DNA of 32,197 bases from [Clostridium] symbiosum ATCC 14940 (GCF_000466485.1 NZ_KE992790.1:12753-44949), one strand, 5' to 3'; counted from the first letter of the stretch, positions 15,281 through 24,607 are shown. A program made the numbers and translations. The notes: generated by a model not told the origin, from the sequence alone.

Positions 15281-15350
15281 TTTTTGAACCGCATCAGGCG
15301 AGCCAAAGCCGCCTTTAAGCGCTATATAAGAAAATGATGGAGGAATAGAC

Positions 15351-16505
15351 ATGGATTTTACATTAAGTAAAGAGCATGAAATGGCGAGGAAGTTGTTCCA
15401 CGACTTCGCCGAAACAGAAGTAAAACCTTTAGCACAGGAAGTTGACGAGACAGAACATTTCCCGACAGGCACAGTTGAGAAGATGCAGAAGCTTGGCTTT
15501 ATGGGAATTCCGGTTCCGAAGGAGTACGGCGGCCAGGGCTGTGACCCGTTAACATACGCTATGTGCGTAGAGGAGCTTTCAAAGGTTTGTGGTACTACAG
15601 GCGTTATCGTATCCGCACACACCTCTCTTTGCTGTGACCCAATCCAGACTTACGGTACGGAAGAGCAGAAACAGAAATTCCTGGTTCCACTTGCAAAAGG
15701 TGAGAAATTAGGCGCTTTCGGCTTAACAGAGCCGGGAGCCGGTACAGATGCACAGGGACAGCAGACGAAGGCAGTTTTAGACGGAGACGAGTGGGTACTC
15801 AACGGTTCCAAAATCTTCATCACGAACGGTAAAGAAGCTGATGTCTACGTAATCATCGCCGTAACAGGCATTAAAGAAGATGCAAGAGGCAGAAAGAAAA
15901 AAGAAATCTCTGCATTTATCGTAGAAAAAGGAACGCCGGGATTCACCTTCGGAACAAAAGAGAAGAAGATGGGTATCCGTGGTTCAGCAACTTACGAGCT
16001 TATTTTTACAGACTGCAGAATCCCGAAGGAGAACATCTTAGGACAGCAGGGTAAAGGCTTTGGTATCGCTATGCATACTCTGGATGGCGGACGTATCGGT
16101 ATCGCTGCACAGGCTCTCGGCCTTGCAGAAGGAGCGCTTGAAAGAACCGTTGAGTACGTTCAGGAAAGAAAACAGTTCGGACGTACAATCGGACAGTTCC
16201 AGAATACACAGTTCCAGCTTGCTGATATGGCTACAAAAGTTAAAGCGGCTCAGCTCCTTGTTTACAGAGCAGCTATGGCTAAGAAGACACAGAAGGTTTA
16301 TTCTGTAGAAGCAGCTATGGCTAAATTATACGCAGCAGAGGTTGCTATGGAAGTTACAACCAAGGCTGTTCAGCTTCACGGCGGTTACGGCTACACAAGA
16401 GAGTACGATGTAGAGCGTATGATGCGTGATGCTAAGATTACAGAGATCTACGAAGGAACATCTGAAGTTCAGAGAATGGTTATTTCCGCTTCCCTGTTAA
16501 AATAA
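15351..16505 (+). CDS. bcd: Butyryl-CoA dehydrogenase
   Basis: A 384-residue acyl-CoA dehydrogenase that reduces crotonyl-CoA to butyryl-CoA. With EtfAB encoded just downstream it is expected to form the electron-bifurcating Bcd-EtfAB complex that also reduces ferredoxin with NADH. Motifs are FGLTEPGAGTDAQGQ (substrate/FAD region), LHGGYGYTREYDVERMMRDA and the catalytic base Glu368 in IYEGTSEV. ATG at 15351 has GGAGGA at good spacing. Compared with the dehydrogenase at 135-1274 it has the same fold and length class but a different sequence. Its linkage to etfB and etfA and the operon promoter make it the main butyrate-pathway enzyme. Confidence 0.96.
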   Translation: MDFTLSKEHEMARKLFHDFAETEVKPLAQEVDETEHFPTGTVEKMQKLGFMGIPVPKEYGGQGCDPLTYAMCVEELSKVCGTTGVIVSAHTSLCCDPIQTYGTEEQKQKFLVPLAKGEKLGAFGLTEPGAGTDAQGQQTKAVLDGDEWVLNGSKIFITNGKEADVYVIIAVTGIKEDARGRKKKEISAFIVEKGTPGFTFGTKEKKMGIRGSATYELIFTDCRIPKENILGQQGKGFGIAMHTLDGGRIGIAAQALGLAEGALERTVEYVQERKQFGRTIGQFQNTQFQLADMATKVKAAQLLVYRAAMAKKTQKVYSVEAAMAKLYAAEVAMEVTTKAVQLHGGYGYTREYDVERMMRDAKITEIYEGTSEVQRMVISASLLK

Positions 16506-16575
16506 GATTTCCTGGCAATAGATTGTAAAGTATCTCAATTAGTGAGAAAAAACATGAATAAGGAGTGAACATACC

Positions 16576-17367
16576 GTGAAAATAGTAGTTTGTATTAAAC
16601 AGGTTCCGGATACCAAAGGCGGAGTTAAATTTAATCCTGATGGTACTCTTGATAGAGGCGCAATGCTTACAATTATGAACCCAGACGACAAAGCTGGTCT
16701 GGAAGCTGCTCTTCGTTTGAAAGATCAGTATGGCGCAGAAGTTACCGTAGTTACCATGGGTCTTCCGAAGGCTGAAGAAGTTCTTCGTGAGGCTATGGCT
16801 ATGGGCGCAGACAATGGCGTATTAGTAACAGACAGAGTATTAGGCGGCGCAGATACATGGGCAACATCCCAGACACTGGCAGGCGCTATCCGCAATTTAG
16901 AGTATGACTTAATCATCTCCGGCCGTCAGGCTATCGATGGTGATACGGCACAGGTTGGTCCGCAGATCTCCGAGCACCTTGGAATCCCGGTAATCAGCTA
17001 TGCACAGAAAATCAGAGAAATTAATCTCGAAGACAAATATATCGTTGTTGAGCGTCAGTATGACGACAGATATCATGTAGTTAAGGCTCAGTTACCATGT
17101 TTACTGACAGCTCTTGCAGAGTTAAATGAGCCGCGTTACATGACTCCGGGCGGAATCTTCGATGCTTACGCAAAAGAAATCACCGTATGGGGAAGAAAAG
17201 ACCTGATAGATGTAGAAGATTCCAACTTAGGTTTAAAAGGTTCTCCAACTCAGATCGCCAGGGCTTCCGATAAAGTCAGAAAGGGCGCCGGCGAGCAGGT
17301 TAACTTAGATCCGGCTGCTTCCGCAGATTATATCGTAAGCAAATTGGCAGCAAAACACGTAATTTAA
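16576..17367 (+). CDS. etfB: Electron-transfer flavoprotein beta subunit, bifurcating type
   Basis: A 263-residue EtfB that binds the beta-FAD at the heterodimer interface and accepts electrons from NADH. It starts with MKIVVCIKQVPD and has the blocks VTDRVLGGADTWATS (84-98) and SGRQAIDGDTAQVGP (115-129), which are characteristic of clostridial bifurcating EtfB proteins. The start is a GTG at 16576 with AAGGAGTGA eight bases upstream; no better ATG exists. It is 70 bp after bcd and 27 bp before etfA. Bifurcation is family knowledge and is not proven by the sequence. Confidence 0.95.
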   Translation: MKIVVCIKQVPDTKGGVKFNPDGTLDRGAMLTIMNPDDKAGLEAALRLKDQYGAEVTVVTMGLPKAEEVLREAMAMGADNGVLVTDRVLGGADTWATSQTLAGAIRNLEYDLIISGRQAIDGDTAQVGPQISEHLGIPVISYAQKIREINLEDKYIVVERQYDDRYHVVKAQLPCLLTALAELNEPRYMTPGGIFDAYAKEITVWGRKDLIDVEDSNLGLKGSPTQIARASDKVRKGAGEQVNLDPAASADYIVSKLAAKHVI

Positions 17368-17394
17368 AAATCAGAGAAAAGAGTGGTGAATAAG

Positions 17395-18447
17395 ATGAAC
17401 TTAGAAGCATATAAGGGAGTATTTGTCTTTGCACAGCAGGTTGATAACGTAATCGGCGGTATCGCATTCGAGCTGATTGGCAAAGGAAAAGATTTAGCAA
17501 AAGACTTAAACACAGAGGTAACGGCTGTCTTAGTCGGTTCCGATGTAAAGGGCCTTGCGGATAAACTGGCGGAATACGGTGCAGACAAGGTTATCGTCGT
17601 TGATGATCCCGAATTAAAAGAGTACAGAACAGAGCCTTACACACATGCTCTTGCATCTGTTATCGAGAAATACAAACCGGAGATCTTCCTGATTGGTGCC
17701 ACGGCAATCGGCCGTGATCTTGGACCGCGTGTTTGCGCAAGAATCCATACAGGCTTAACGGCAGACTGTACGCAGCTCGATATCGGAGATTTCCCAATCA
17801 ATCCGATTCCGGGCAAGGAGACGAAACATAACCAGTTACTGATGACACGTCCTGCATTCGGCGGTAACACAATCGCTACCATCGCCTGCCCGGAATTCCG
17901 TCCTCAGATGGCTACCGTACGTCCAGGCGTTATGAAGAAAGCTCCGAAGGTTAAAGGCGCTAAAGCTGTAATCGAAGAGTTCAACCCAGGATTTACACCA
18001 AACAGCCAGTATGTAGAGATCCTTGACATCGTTAAGGCTGTAACTGACACTGTAGATATCATGGACGCTAAGATCCTCGTATCCGGCGGCCGTGGAATGG
18101 GCGGTCCGGATAACTTCAAGATTCTTGAAGAACTGGCAGAAGCAATCGGCGGAACAGTAAGCTGCTCCCGTGCTGTTGTAGATGCAGGCTGGAAGCCAAA
18201 AGATTTACAGGTAGGCCAGACTGGTAAGACAGTTCGTCCTAACGTTTACTTTGCAATCGGTATCTCCGGAGCAATTCAGCATCTGGCAGGTATGGAAGAG
18301 TCTGATATCATCGTTGCAATTAACAAAGATGAGACAGCTCCTATCTTCGACGTAGCTGATTACGGCGTTGTAGGCGATCTGAACAAGGTTGTGCCTATGC
18401 TGACAGAGAAGATTAAAGAAGCTAAGGCTGCTGCAAAAGATAACTAA
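17395..18447 (+). CDS. etfA: Electron-transfer flavoprotein alpha subunit
   Basis: A 350-residue EtfA, partner of EtfB and electron donor to Bcd. The C-terminal FAD domain carries GGRGMGGPDN (231-240), SRAVVDAGW with Arg259, and the EtfA signature YFAIGISGAIQHLAGMEE...AIN (285-310). The N-terminal domain has the conserved LIGATAIGRDLGPRVCARIHTGLTADC pattern at 99-125 (quoted positions only partly). I start it at the ATG at 17395, preceded by GGTGA; a GTG four codons earlier (17383) is possible. It is the last gene of the operon, followed by the terminator at 18505-18550. Confidence 0.94.
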   Translation: MNLEAYKGVFVFAQQVDNVIGGIAFELIGKGKDLAKDLNTEVTAVLVGSDVKGLADKLAEYGADKVIVVDDPELKEYRTEPYTHALASVIEKYKPEIFLIGATAIGRDLGPRVCARIHTGLTADCTQLDIGDFPINPIPGKETKHNQLLMTRPAFGGNTIATIACPEFRPQMATVRPGVMKKAPKVKGAKAVIEEFNPGFTPNSQYVEILDIVKAVTDTVDIMDAKILVSGGRGMGGPDNFKILEELAEAIGGTVSCSRAVVDAGWKPKDLQVGQTGKTVRPNVYFAIGISGAIQHLAGMEESDIIVAINKDETAPIFDVADYGVVGDLNKVVPMLTEKIKEAKAAAKDN

Positions 18448-18504
18448 TCTTCTGTAACAGAATTATAATTTAATATAGGGCGGCCCCTGAGGCCGGCCGG
18501 ATAA

Positions 18505-18550
18505 AGCACCGCAAAACAGATGTGAAAACAGGTTTTGCGGTGCTTTTTTT
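18505..18550 (+). terminator. Strong terminator of the butyryl-CoA operon
   Basis: agcaccgcaaaac (18505-18517) and gttttgcggtgct (18532-18544) form a 13-bp perfect stem with a 14-nt loop, followed by six or more T. It ends the thl-etfA transcript. Confidence 0.92.
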
Positions 18551-18617
18551 GTACCATAAGATCCTGAAAAGCGGCAGCAACAGCCATTTGCCTGTTACCC
18601 TTTGTGCTGAATAACTT

Positions 18618-18647
18618 TTGGAAATTAAGAAAACCCAATAGTATAAT
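18618..18647 (+). promoter_or_regulatory. Promoter of the M24 protein gene
   Basis: TTGGAA (18618-18623), 18-bp spacer, TATAAT (18642-18647), with start of transcription near 18654 and a leader of about 37 nt to the ATG at 18691. Confidence 0.65.
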
Positions 18648-18690
18648 GGCCGTATCAAAGGATAAGAATAGGAACCGCAAGGAGGATGTT

Positions 18691-19911
18691 ATGATCAAAA
18701 GAGAAGGTACTGTGGATTATGCATTGGAGAAAAGTGTTTACGTGGAAATGAGAATCAGCCGGCTGAAAGAAAAAATGTCGGCGAATGGGATTGACGCGGT
18801 AATTATCCGGAAACCGGAGACGGCCTTTTATTTTAGTAACTTTAATCCGGTATTAAATAGCCATCCGGCTTTTGTTGTAGTGACTCTTGATGCTGAACCC
18901 TGTCTTCTGGTGCATTCCATCCGCTGCGCTCATGCAAAAGAGGAAGGGGCTCTGAAACGGGTAGAGCTGTATGGGAAATGGGGAGCCAATGTTCCTCTGG
19001 CGGGTAAAGCGGCAGATGCCATCCGATTGCTGGTTGGAAAAGAGAAGCTGTGTTTGGGGATGGAGCTTGATGATATCAGCATGGATTTCTACCAGGAGAT
19101 TCAGGAGGTACTTCATCCTGATAAAATTGTCTCTGTTTCCGGGCTTGTTAATATGATGAAAATTATTAAAGATGAATATGAGATAAGCTGTATCCGAAAG
19201 TCAGCACGGCTTGTTGACAGAGGGGTTGAGACTGCCATTCATGCGTTGGAACGGGGATGCTCTGAGGCCGAAGCAGCTACAGAGGGGCAGTATGCAATGA
19301 GAAAGCTATGGCATGAAAAGTTTCCGGATATGGAGGTATGCGGTTTTGGAACATCAGAGGGAGGCATGATTGACAGTCTGCATGTCTGGTGCCTGTCAAA
19401 CGGACATATTGCTTACGGCTGCGATTGCCCAAAGCATTATCATCCCCAAAATGGTGATTTGACACTTCCTATGGCCTGGGCAAAGACCGGCGGCTACCAT
19501 GCTGAGAATGAGAGAACCATCATAATCGGAGAGCTGGACAGCTATAAACGCAGAGCTTATGACGGAATGTTAAGAGCAAGAGAAAGTATCTTTAATATCC
19601 TTCGTCCGGGAACTGCCTTTGAAGATTTGTACCGGGCAGCGGCACAGGTTTATACAGATTATGGTTTTGGTGATATCCTGCCCGGACGGGTGGGGCATGG
19701 CATCGGCTGTTCCGCCCATGAGTTTCCGTCACTGGCAATGGGGAATAAAATTACTCTAAAGCCCGGTATGGTGATAACGGTGGAACCGGGCCTTATGGAT
19801 AAGGGATGGGGCGGCGTGCGCCACTCCGACACAGTCCTGATTACGGAGGAGGGGTACGAGTCCCTGACAAAATACAATATGGGAGAAATTTCCATACAAA
19901 TCAGGGGATAA
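18691..19911 (+). CDS. M24 (pita-bread) family protein, creatinase-like and lacking metal ligands
   Basis: A 406-residue protein with a creatinase-type N-terminal domain (about 15-155) and a C-terminal pita-bread domain (about 160-400). Prolidases use five metal ligands (D, D, H, E, E). Here the first Asp is replaced (LTLPMAW at 257-263 where VLIDIG-type is usual), the second is Glu272 in AENERT (usual SDxTRT), and the last Glu is Ser379 in GVRHSDTV (usual VRxEDTV). His336 (GHGIG) and Glu365 (VEPG) remain. A two-metal peptidase is therefore unlikely. The pattern recalls creatinase and related C-N hydrolases of the superfamily. ATG at 18691 has AAGGAGG; the longer frame from 18604 overlaps the promoter. 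It converges on the LysR gene, four bases away, and may act on the compound imported by the nearby ABC system. Confidence 0.85.
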   Translation: MIKREGTVDYALEKSVYVEMRISRLKEKMSANGIDAVIIRKPETAFYFSNFNPVLNSHPAFVVVTLDAEPCLLVHSIRCAHAKEEGALKRVELYGKWGANVPLAGKAADAIRLLVGKEKLCLGMELDDISMDFYQEIQEVLHPDKIVSVSGLVNMMKIIKDEYEISCIRKSARLVDRGVETAIHALERGCSEAEAATEGQYAMRKLWHEKFPDMEVCGFGTSEGGMIDSLHVWCLSNGHIAYGCDCPKHYHPQNGDLTLPMAWAKTGGYHAENERTIIIGELDSYKRRAYDGMLRARESIFNILRPGTAFEDLYRAAAQVYTDYGFGDILPGRVGHGIGCSAHEFPSLAMGNKITLKPGMVITVEPGLMDKGWGGVRHSDTVLITEEGYESLTKYNMGEISIQIRG

Positions 19912-19915
19912 TCTC

Positions 19916-20851
19916 CTATATCTCCTGTTCCCCCAGCATCATCCGGACAGTGCTGATAAATGCCATCAGGGTTTTTGATTGATATTTTTTCGAAAGATAA
20001 TTTACCACGATCGGCCTTTGACTGAGTTTATCCTCGATAACACAGATTTTATGGTGTGAAAAATCATAGTAGGAATAGCGGATAAACGTCATGGGACAGA
20101 CGATGGCTCCCAGCCCTTCGGAGCACATGGACAGCAGCGTTCCGACATTGATCGTTTCAAGGAATATATTTGGCGTGATTCCGATTTTCCGGAAGAACTT
20201 TTCGCAGAAATTTCCTATCTTCGTATCATTGGTTATTGAAATAAAGGGAAGCTTTTCCAGACACATGAGTCCCTTCTCATAGGAGAGGGAAGAACCGTGT
20301 ATGGTATCGTCACTGGGGAAATACTCCGCCAAAAGAACATCGGGAACAACGATTACAAAACTTTCACCGTAAAGGGGGATGCTTGTAATCCTCTGGGTGT
20401 CTGTCGGCAGAAAACCGATGCTGACGTCCAACTGGCCGTTTTTGAGCGCATCCTCCACTTCGGTCGTATTACCCTCGAACAGTTTGAGCTTGACAGACGG
20501 GTATTGCCGGTGGAATGTGTTGATGATGGAAGGCAGAAGAACCTGCGCCCGGACATGAGTGCTTCCAACGGTAAGGGAGCCGCCGATAAAACCGCTGATG
20601 TCCACCAGCTCCTGTTGCAGATCGCTTTGGATGGCAACCAGCTCTGCGGCCCGTTTCTTCAGATGAAAACCGGCGGGAGTAAGCGTCAGGGGGGTGCCTC
20701 TGTTGAACAGAGGCACTCCGAAAAAGTCTTCCAGCTTCATGATGTGGCCACTTAATGACTGCTGTGTGATATATAGCTTGTCCGCTGCTTTTCTGAAATT
20801 CATTTCTTCAGAAAGCACTAAAAAGTATTGTAGGTTAAGAAAGTTAATCAA
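19916..20851 (-). CDS. LysR-family transcriptional regulator
   Basis: A 311-residue LysR regulator: N-terminal winged helix-turn-helix (about 3-62; NFRKAADKLYITQQSLSGHI is the recognition region) followed by a two-lobed effector-binding domain (about 90-300). The start is a TTG at 20851 with AAGGGGG about ten bases upstream; the next Met is inside the HTH and too late. It is divergent from the ABC importer genes (21120 onward) and convergent with the M24 gene, so it is the natural candidate to control both. Two direct copies of TAATAAGC (20868-20875, 20906-20913) lie in the shared intergenic region and could be part of its binding site. Effector unknown. Confidence 0.92.
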   Translation of the reverse strand: MINFLNLQYFLVLSEEMNFRKAADKLYITQQSLSGHIMKLEDFFGVPLFNRGTPLTLTPAGFHLKKRAAELVAIQSDLQQELVDISGFIGGSLTVGSTHVRAQVLLPSIINTFHRQYPSVKLKLFEGNTTEVEDALKNGQLDVSIGFLPTDTQRITSIPLYGESFVIVVPDVLLAEYFPSDDTIHGSSLSYEKGLMCLEKLPFISITNDTKIGNFCEKFFRKIGITPNIFLETINVGTLLSMCSEGLGAIVCPMTFIRYSYYDFSHHKICVIEDKLSQRPIVVNYLSKKYQSKTLMAFISTVRMMLGEQEI

Positions 20852-21026
20852 AAAGATGGCCCCCTTCTAATAAGCGAAATTTATTGTGGCGATATAATGT
20901 CTCATTAATAAGCTATAGTATACCACCAGGCCGGTTGAGAAGCAAATATGGAATATCAAGAAATGCCGATTTGCAGCAGCAGTTTATGACAGGCAAACGC
21001 CTGTTAGCTTGTCAGAGGAAAGCTGT

Positions 21027-21055
21027 TAGACAAAATGTGCAATAATTTGTATATT
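21027..21055 (+). promoter_or_regulatory. Promoter of the peptide/nickel-type ABC operon
   Basis: TAGACA (21027-21032), 17-bp spacer, TATATT (21050-21055); start of transcription near 21062, leader about 58 nt. Just upstream is an acaggc/gcctgt dyad (20989-21004). The 20852-21026 part also holds the LysR promoter region but no clear consensus boxes for it. Confidence 0.6.
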
Positions 21056-21119
21056 TATAGTAACTATTCTGAAAGTTGTTTGGGATTTTAAGAGTAGATA
21101 GAAGAGGAGGAATATACCT

Positions 21120-22706
21120 ATGAAGAAAAAATTGATGGCATTATTGCTGGTATTTACAATGACGGCCGGTACTCTCGCAGGCTGTGCGACGCCTGGTTCT
21201 TCCGAAAAACCGGCAGCTTCTGAGACCGGCGCTAAACAGGGAGAAGAAGGCAAAAGCGCAGGGCAGGAGGACAGGATTACGCTCACCTATGCACAGACAA
21301 AGGATGTGGACAGCCTGGATCCCAGAAATGCGACATCCACGATCACGGCAGCCATGATGGCCCAGATTTTCAGCGCTCTGGTGACTACCGACGAAGATTA
21401 TAATATCGTATGTGATGCGGCTGAGTCGTATGAGCTAATCGACGACTGCACTTATAAATTCACATTAAAAAAGGGAATTAAATTTCACGACGGCGTGGAG
21501 ATGACGAGCGAAGATGTGAAGTATACGATGGATACCATTCGCGCGGAAGGAGCTGACTATAAATTAAAAAGTGATTTTTCTTTTATGTACTGTGAGCCCA
21601 TCGACGATTATACCATGTATATCAAGACAGATGAGCCGAACGCCTCCACACTGCTCCGTTTAAATTACATAAAGATTATTCCAAAGCATTACGTGGAACA
21701 GGTTGGAGACAGCGAATTTAATGCCAAACCGATAGGCTCAGGCCCTTACAGGATGGTTGAGTGGAATAAAGATGCATCAATTAAACTGGAAGCGTTTTCC
21801 GACTATTTTGGAACGAAACCGTCAGCCGACGAGCTGATATGCAAGGTGATTCCGGAGGCGTCGGCCAGGATTGCAGCCCTGGAGGCAGGGGAGGTTGATT
21901 TAATCAGCGCCGTAACCACCAGCCAGATTTCGCGTCTGAACAGCCTTGGCAATATAGAGGTGGTGTCCAAACCGACTACCCGTACCGTCTATTATACAAT
22001 GAACAGCTTCGGTGACAGTCCGGTGACGGATTTAAAAGTACGGCAGGCCATCAACATGGCGATAGATAAGGATACCCTGGTACAGGGCGTGCTGGACGGC
22101 TATGGACAGCCCTGTAATTCACTGGCGCTCCCGATGTTTGAGGGCTATGATGAGTCGGTCAGGGGATATGAATACGATCCGGAGGCAGCAAAAGCGCTCC
22201 TTGCTGAAGCAGGCTACCCGGACGGCTTCGAGGTGGAAATGGAGGGTTCTTTCTCAGGACTCAGCAATGCAGCCGATATCGCACAGGCTGTGGGAGCCCA
22301 GCTGGCAGAAGTGGAAATAAAGACCGTGATAGTGGAAAAGGACAGCAATACGATTAAGGATGAATATGAGGCAAAGACAACCTCGCCGCTGACGTTTTAC
22401 AGTTTCGGAGGCCCTTACAATAACATAAATCTGATCATGAAATGTGTACTGGGAACAGGGGAAAGATATTCAGCCTGGAGCGATCCGGAATACGATAAAC
22501 TTGTGCATGATATCGATACTGCCGTAGATCCGGCTGTCAGCCAGGAGGCTTATACCGCAATCCAGCAATACCTTGTGGATCACGCCCCGGTAGTTCCGCT
22601 GTATCAGACGCATGCGATTTATGCGTACAATAAATATAAAATCAGCCAATGGATTCCCAGGGCAGATGAGATGCTGATACTAAATAATGCAAAAATTGAC
22701 AAATAA
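21120..22706 (+). CDS. ABC transporter substrate-binding lipoprotein, family 5 (DppA/OppA type)
   Basis: A 528-residue extracellular solute-binding protein. It has a lipoprotein signal: MKKK, a hydrophobic stretch, then the lipobox LAGC with Cys22 as the acylated residue. A Ser/Glu/Lys-rich tether (about 25-55) links it to the binding domain. Typical family-5 blocks are DSLDPRNAT near the start of the mature domain, KFHDGVEMTSEDVKYT (about 121-136) and the C-terminal VDHAPVVPLYQTH. It captures a peptide or other small ligand outside the cell and delivers it to the permeases encoded downstream. AGAGGAGG precedes the ATG at 21120. A hairpin at 22757-22796 separates it from the permease gene, which would keep the binding protein more abundant. 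Ligand unknown; family-5 proteins also bind nickel chelates, heme, opines and glutathione. Confidence 0.92.
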   Translation: MKKKLMALLLVFTMTAGTLAGCATPGSSEKPAASETGAKQGEEGKSAGQEDRITLTYAQTKDVDSLDPRNATSTITAAMMAQIFSALVTTDEDYNIVCDAAESYELIDDCTYKFTLKKGIKFHDGVEMTSEDVKYTMDTIRAEGADYKLKSDFSFMYCEPIDDYTMYIKTDEPNASTLLRLNYIKIIPKHYVEQVGDSEFNAKPIGSGPYRMVEWNKDASIKLEAFSDYFGTKPSADELICKVIPEASARIAALEAGEVDLISAVTTSQISRLNSLGNIEVVSKPTTRTVYYTMNSFGDSPVTDLKVRQAINMAIDKDTLVQGVLDGYGQPCNSLALPMFEGYDESVRGYEYDPEAAKALLAEAGYPDGFEVEMEGSFSGLSNAADIAQAVGAQLAEVEIKTVIVEKDSNTIKDEYEAKTTSPLTFYSFGGPYNNINLIMKCVLGTGERYSAWSDPEYDKLVHDIDTAVDPAVSQEAYTAIQQYLVDHAPVVPLYQTHAIYAYNKYKISQWIPRADEMLILNNAKIDK

Positions 22707-22756
22707 ACAGGTGTGATAAATATCTGTGATAGATAAGCAAAAAATAAAATTTGGGA

Positions 22757-22796
22757 GGATTCTGCGAGATGAGAAACATTTTGCAGAATCCTTTTC
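22757..22796 (+). terminator. Probable attenuating terminator between binding protein and permease genes
   Basis: ggattctgc (22757-22765) and gcagaatcc (22783-22791), a 9-bp perfect stem, then TTTTC. The weak T tract inside the operon suggests partial termination, a usual way to make more binding protein than membrane components. Confidence 0.6.
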
Positions 22797-22819
22797 AAAA
22801 ATGAAAGGGCAAGGGGCAT

Positions 22820-23737
22820 ATGGCAAAATATCTGGGCAAGCGGCTTCTGCAGTCGCTGATTGCAATACTTGGTATCACGATAATTGTTTTTCTTGTATTA
22901 AATATCGCCGGCGATCCGGTGGCTCTTATGCTGCCGGAGACTGCATCCTTTGAGGAAATTGCAGCGATGCGGGAGAAGATGGGATACAATGATCCCATTT
23001 TTGTTCAATATTTCAGGTTCCTGGGAAATGCGTTACATGGAGATTTTGGGATGTCCTATAACTACGGTGTACCGGCTTTGCAGATAGTTCTGGAGAGGGT
23101 ACCGGCCACCGTTACGCTGGCTTTGGCAGCCATGGGAATTTCTCTTTTGATTGGCATTCCCGCGGGAATTATCTCCGCTGTAAAAAGAAATACGGTTCTG
23201 GATACGGTGATCCGTTCCCTGGCTCTTCTGGGACAGTGTGTACCTGCATTCTGGCTGGGAATTATGATGATGCTCCTTTTTTCAGTCAAACTCAAACTGC
23301 TCCCGACATCCGGATTTGACTCCTGGAGCGCACTTTTTATGCCGGCGTTTACACTGGGAGTATTCACGGCTGCGACGATTACAAGAATGCTGCGTTCCAA
23401 CATGATCGAGATTATGAGCAAGGAATACATAGACGTGGCAAAAGCAAAGGGACTGAAGAATTTTGCGGTGGTAATGAAGCACGCCTTTAAAAATGCTCTC
23501 AGTTCCGTCCTGACCGTAGTCGGCCTGCAGATTGCAGGATTATTGGGAGGCTCCGTGATAACGGAAACGGTATTTTCGTGGCCGGGGATTGGACGGCTTC
23601 TGGTACAGTCCATCAATAACAGTGATTTTATGGTGGTAGAGGTCATCGTCATCTTGATGGCAGTTACCTTTGTCGTCGTAAACTTTATTGTGGATGTCCT
23701 CTACTGCGTCATTAATCCGAGAATCCGTTTACAGTGA
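22820..23737 (+). CDS. ABC transporter permease (DppB type)
   Basis: A 305-residue inner-membrane permease with about six membrane segments. It begins MAKYLGKRLLQSLIAILGIT, as DppB/OppB proteins do. The cytoplasmic EAA coupling loop is seen near 201-230 (EYIDVAKAKGLKNFAVVMKHAFKNA region). The C-terminal portion with ETVFSWPGIGRLLVQSI is also typical. ATG at 22820 follows AAGGGGC. It pairs with the DppC-type permease, whose gene starts 13 bp after its stop, to make the translocation pore. Confidence 0.94.
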   Translation: MAKYLGKRLLQSLIAILGITIIVFLVLNIAGDPVALMLPETASFEEIAAMREKMGYNDPIFVQYFRFLGNALHGDFGMSYNYGVPALQIVLERVPATVTLALAAMGISLLIGIPAGIISAVKRNTVLDTVIRSLALLGQCVPAFWLGIMMMLLFSVKLKLLPTSGFDSWSALFMPAFTLGVFTAATITRMLRSNMIEIMSKEYIDVAKAKGLKNFAVVMKHAFKNALSSVLTVVGLQIAGLLGGSVITETVFSWPGIGRLLVQSINNSDFMVVEVIVILMAVTFVVVNFIVDVLYCVINPRIRLQ

Positions 23738-23750
23738 GGAGGAAACAGTT

Positions 23751-24587
23751 ATGTGGAAAAGCTTAAAAGACAGCAAAACAGGGCTGATTGGCGTAATTAT
23801 TGTTTTGGTCGTATTTATTACGGCGGTTACTGCCACTCTGATTGTGCCTTATGATCCTGCAAAACAGGATTTGGTTAATAAACTGATGAATCCTGTATTT
23901 GCAGGAGGTACAACAAAGCATCTTCTGGGTACGGATCAGCTGGGGCGCGATATCCTGTCCAGAATCATTTACGGCAGCAGGGTTACAATTCTGGTTGCAT
24001 TCTCAGGAACCATCTGTGCAGGAATCCTTGGGATCACGCTGGGAGCTTTGGCCGGTTATTACGGGAAATGGGTGGACTCCGTGATTATGCGTATTGTGGA
24101 TATCCAGCTTTCATTCCCATTCGTACTTTTGGCCCTGTTTGTTGCCGCCGTCCTGGGACGTAGTCTGAGGAATATTATTTTAATCGCAGCCATCAGCAAC
24201 TGGGTACAGTATGCGAGGCTGATCAGGGGTGAGATTCTCTCAGTCCGTGAGATGGAATATATTGAGGCAATACGCTCCGTGGGAGGGAAGAACGGGCGTA
24301 TTATCCTTTACCATATCATTCCCAATGTTATCAGTCCAGTGATAGTTCAGGCGACGCTGGGAATGGCCCGAATCATACTAATGGAGGCGTCCCTGAGCTA
24401 TCTGGGACTTGGCGTTCCCCTCGAAATTCCGACATGGGGAAGAATGCTGTCGGACGGCCGCGACTATATGCTGACAAATCCCTGGCTTGCAATCCTTCCG
24501 GGAATTGCAATCACTGTGACAGTTCTCGGCGTCAATCTGATGGGCGACTGGCTGAGAGATTACCTGGATCCGAAGCTGAATGTGTAA
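23751..24587 (+). CDS. ABC transporter permease (DppC type)
   Basis: A 278-residue permease with about six membrane segments: an N-terminal helix, the periplasmic-side motif HLLGTDQLGRDILSRI typical of DppC/OppC, and the EAA loop around 160-190 (EYIEAIRSVGGKNGRIILYHI region). It also has the late motif EASLSYLGLGVP. The start is ATG 23751 with GAGGAGG overlapping the DppB stop; an open frame beginning at 23688 overlaps dppB and is not used. It forms the pore with the DppB-type protein. Confidence 0.94.
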   Translation: MWKSLKDSKTGLIGVIIVLVVFITAVTATLIVPYDPAKQDLVNKLMNPVFAGGTTKHLLGTDQLGRDILSRIIYGSRVTILVAFSGTICAGILGITLGALAGYYGKWVDSVIMRIVDIQLSFPFVLLALFVAAVLGRSLRNIILIAAISNWVQYARLIRGEILSVREMEYIEAIRSVGGKNGRIILYHIIPNVISPVIVQATLGMARIILMEASLSYLGLGVPLEIPTWGRMLSDGRDYMLTNPWLAILPGIAITVTVLGVNLMGDWLRDYLDPKLNV

Positions 24588-24607
24588 CCGTGAGAGGAGG
24601 AAACAAA

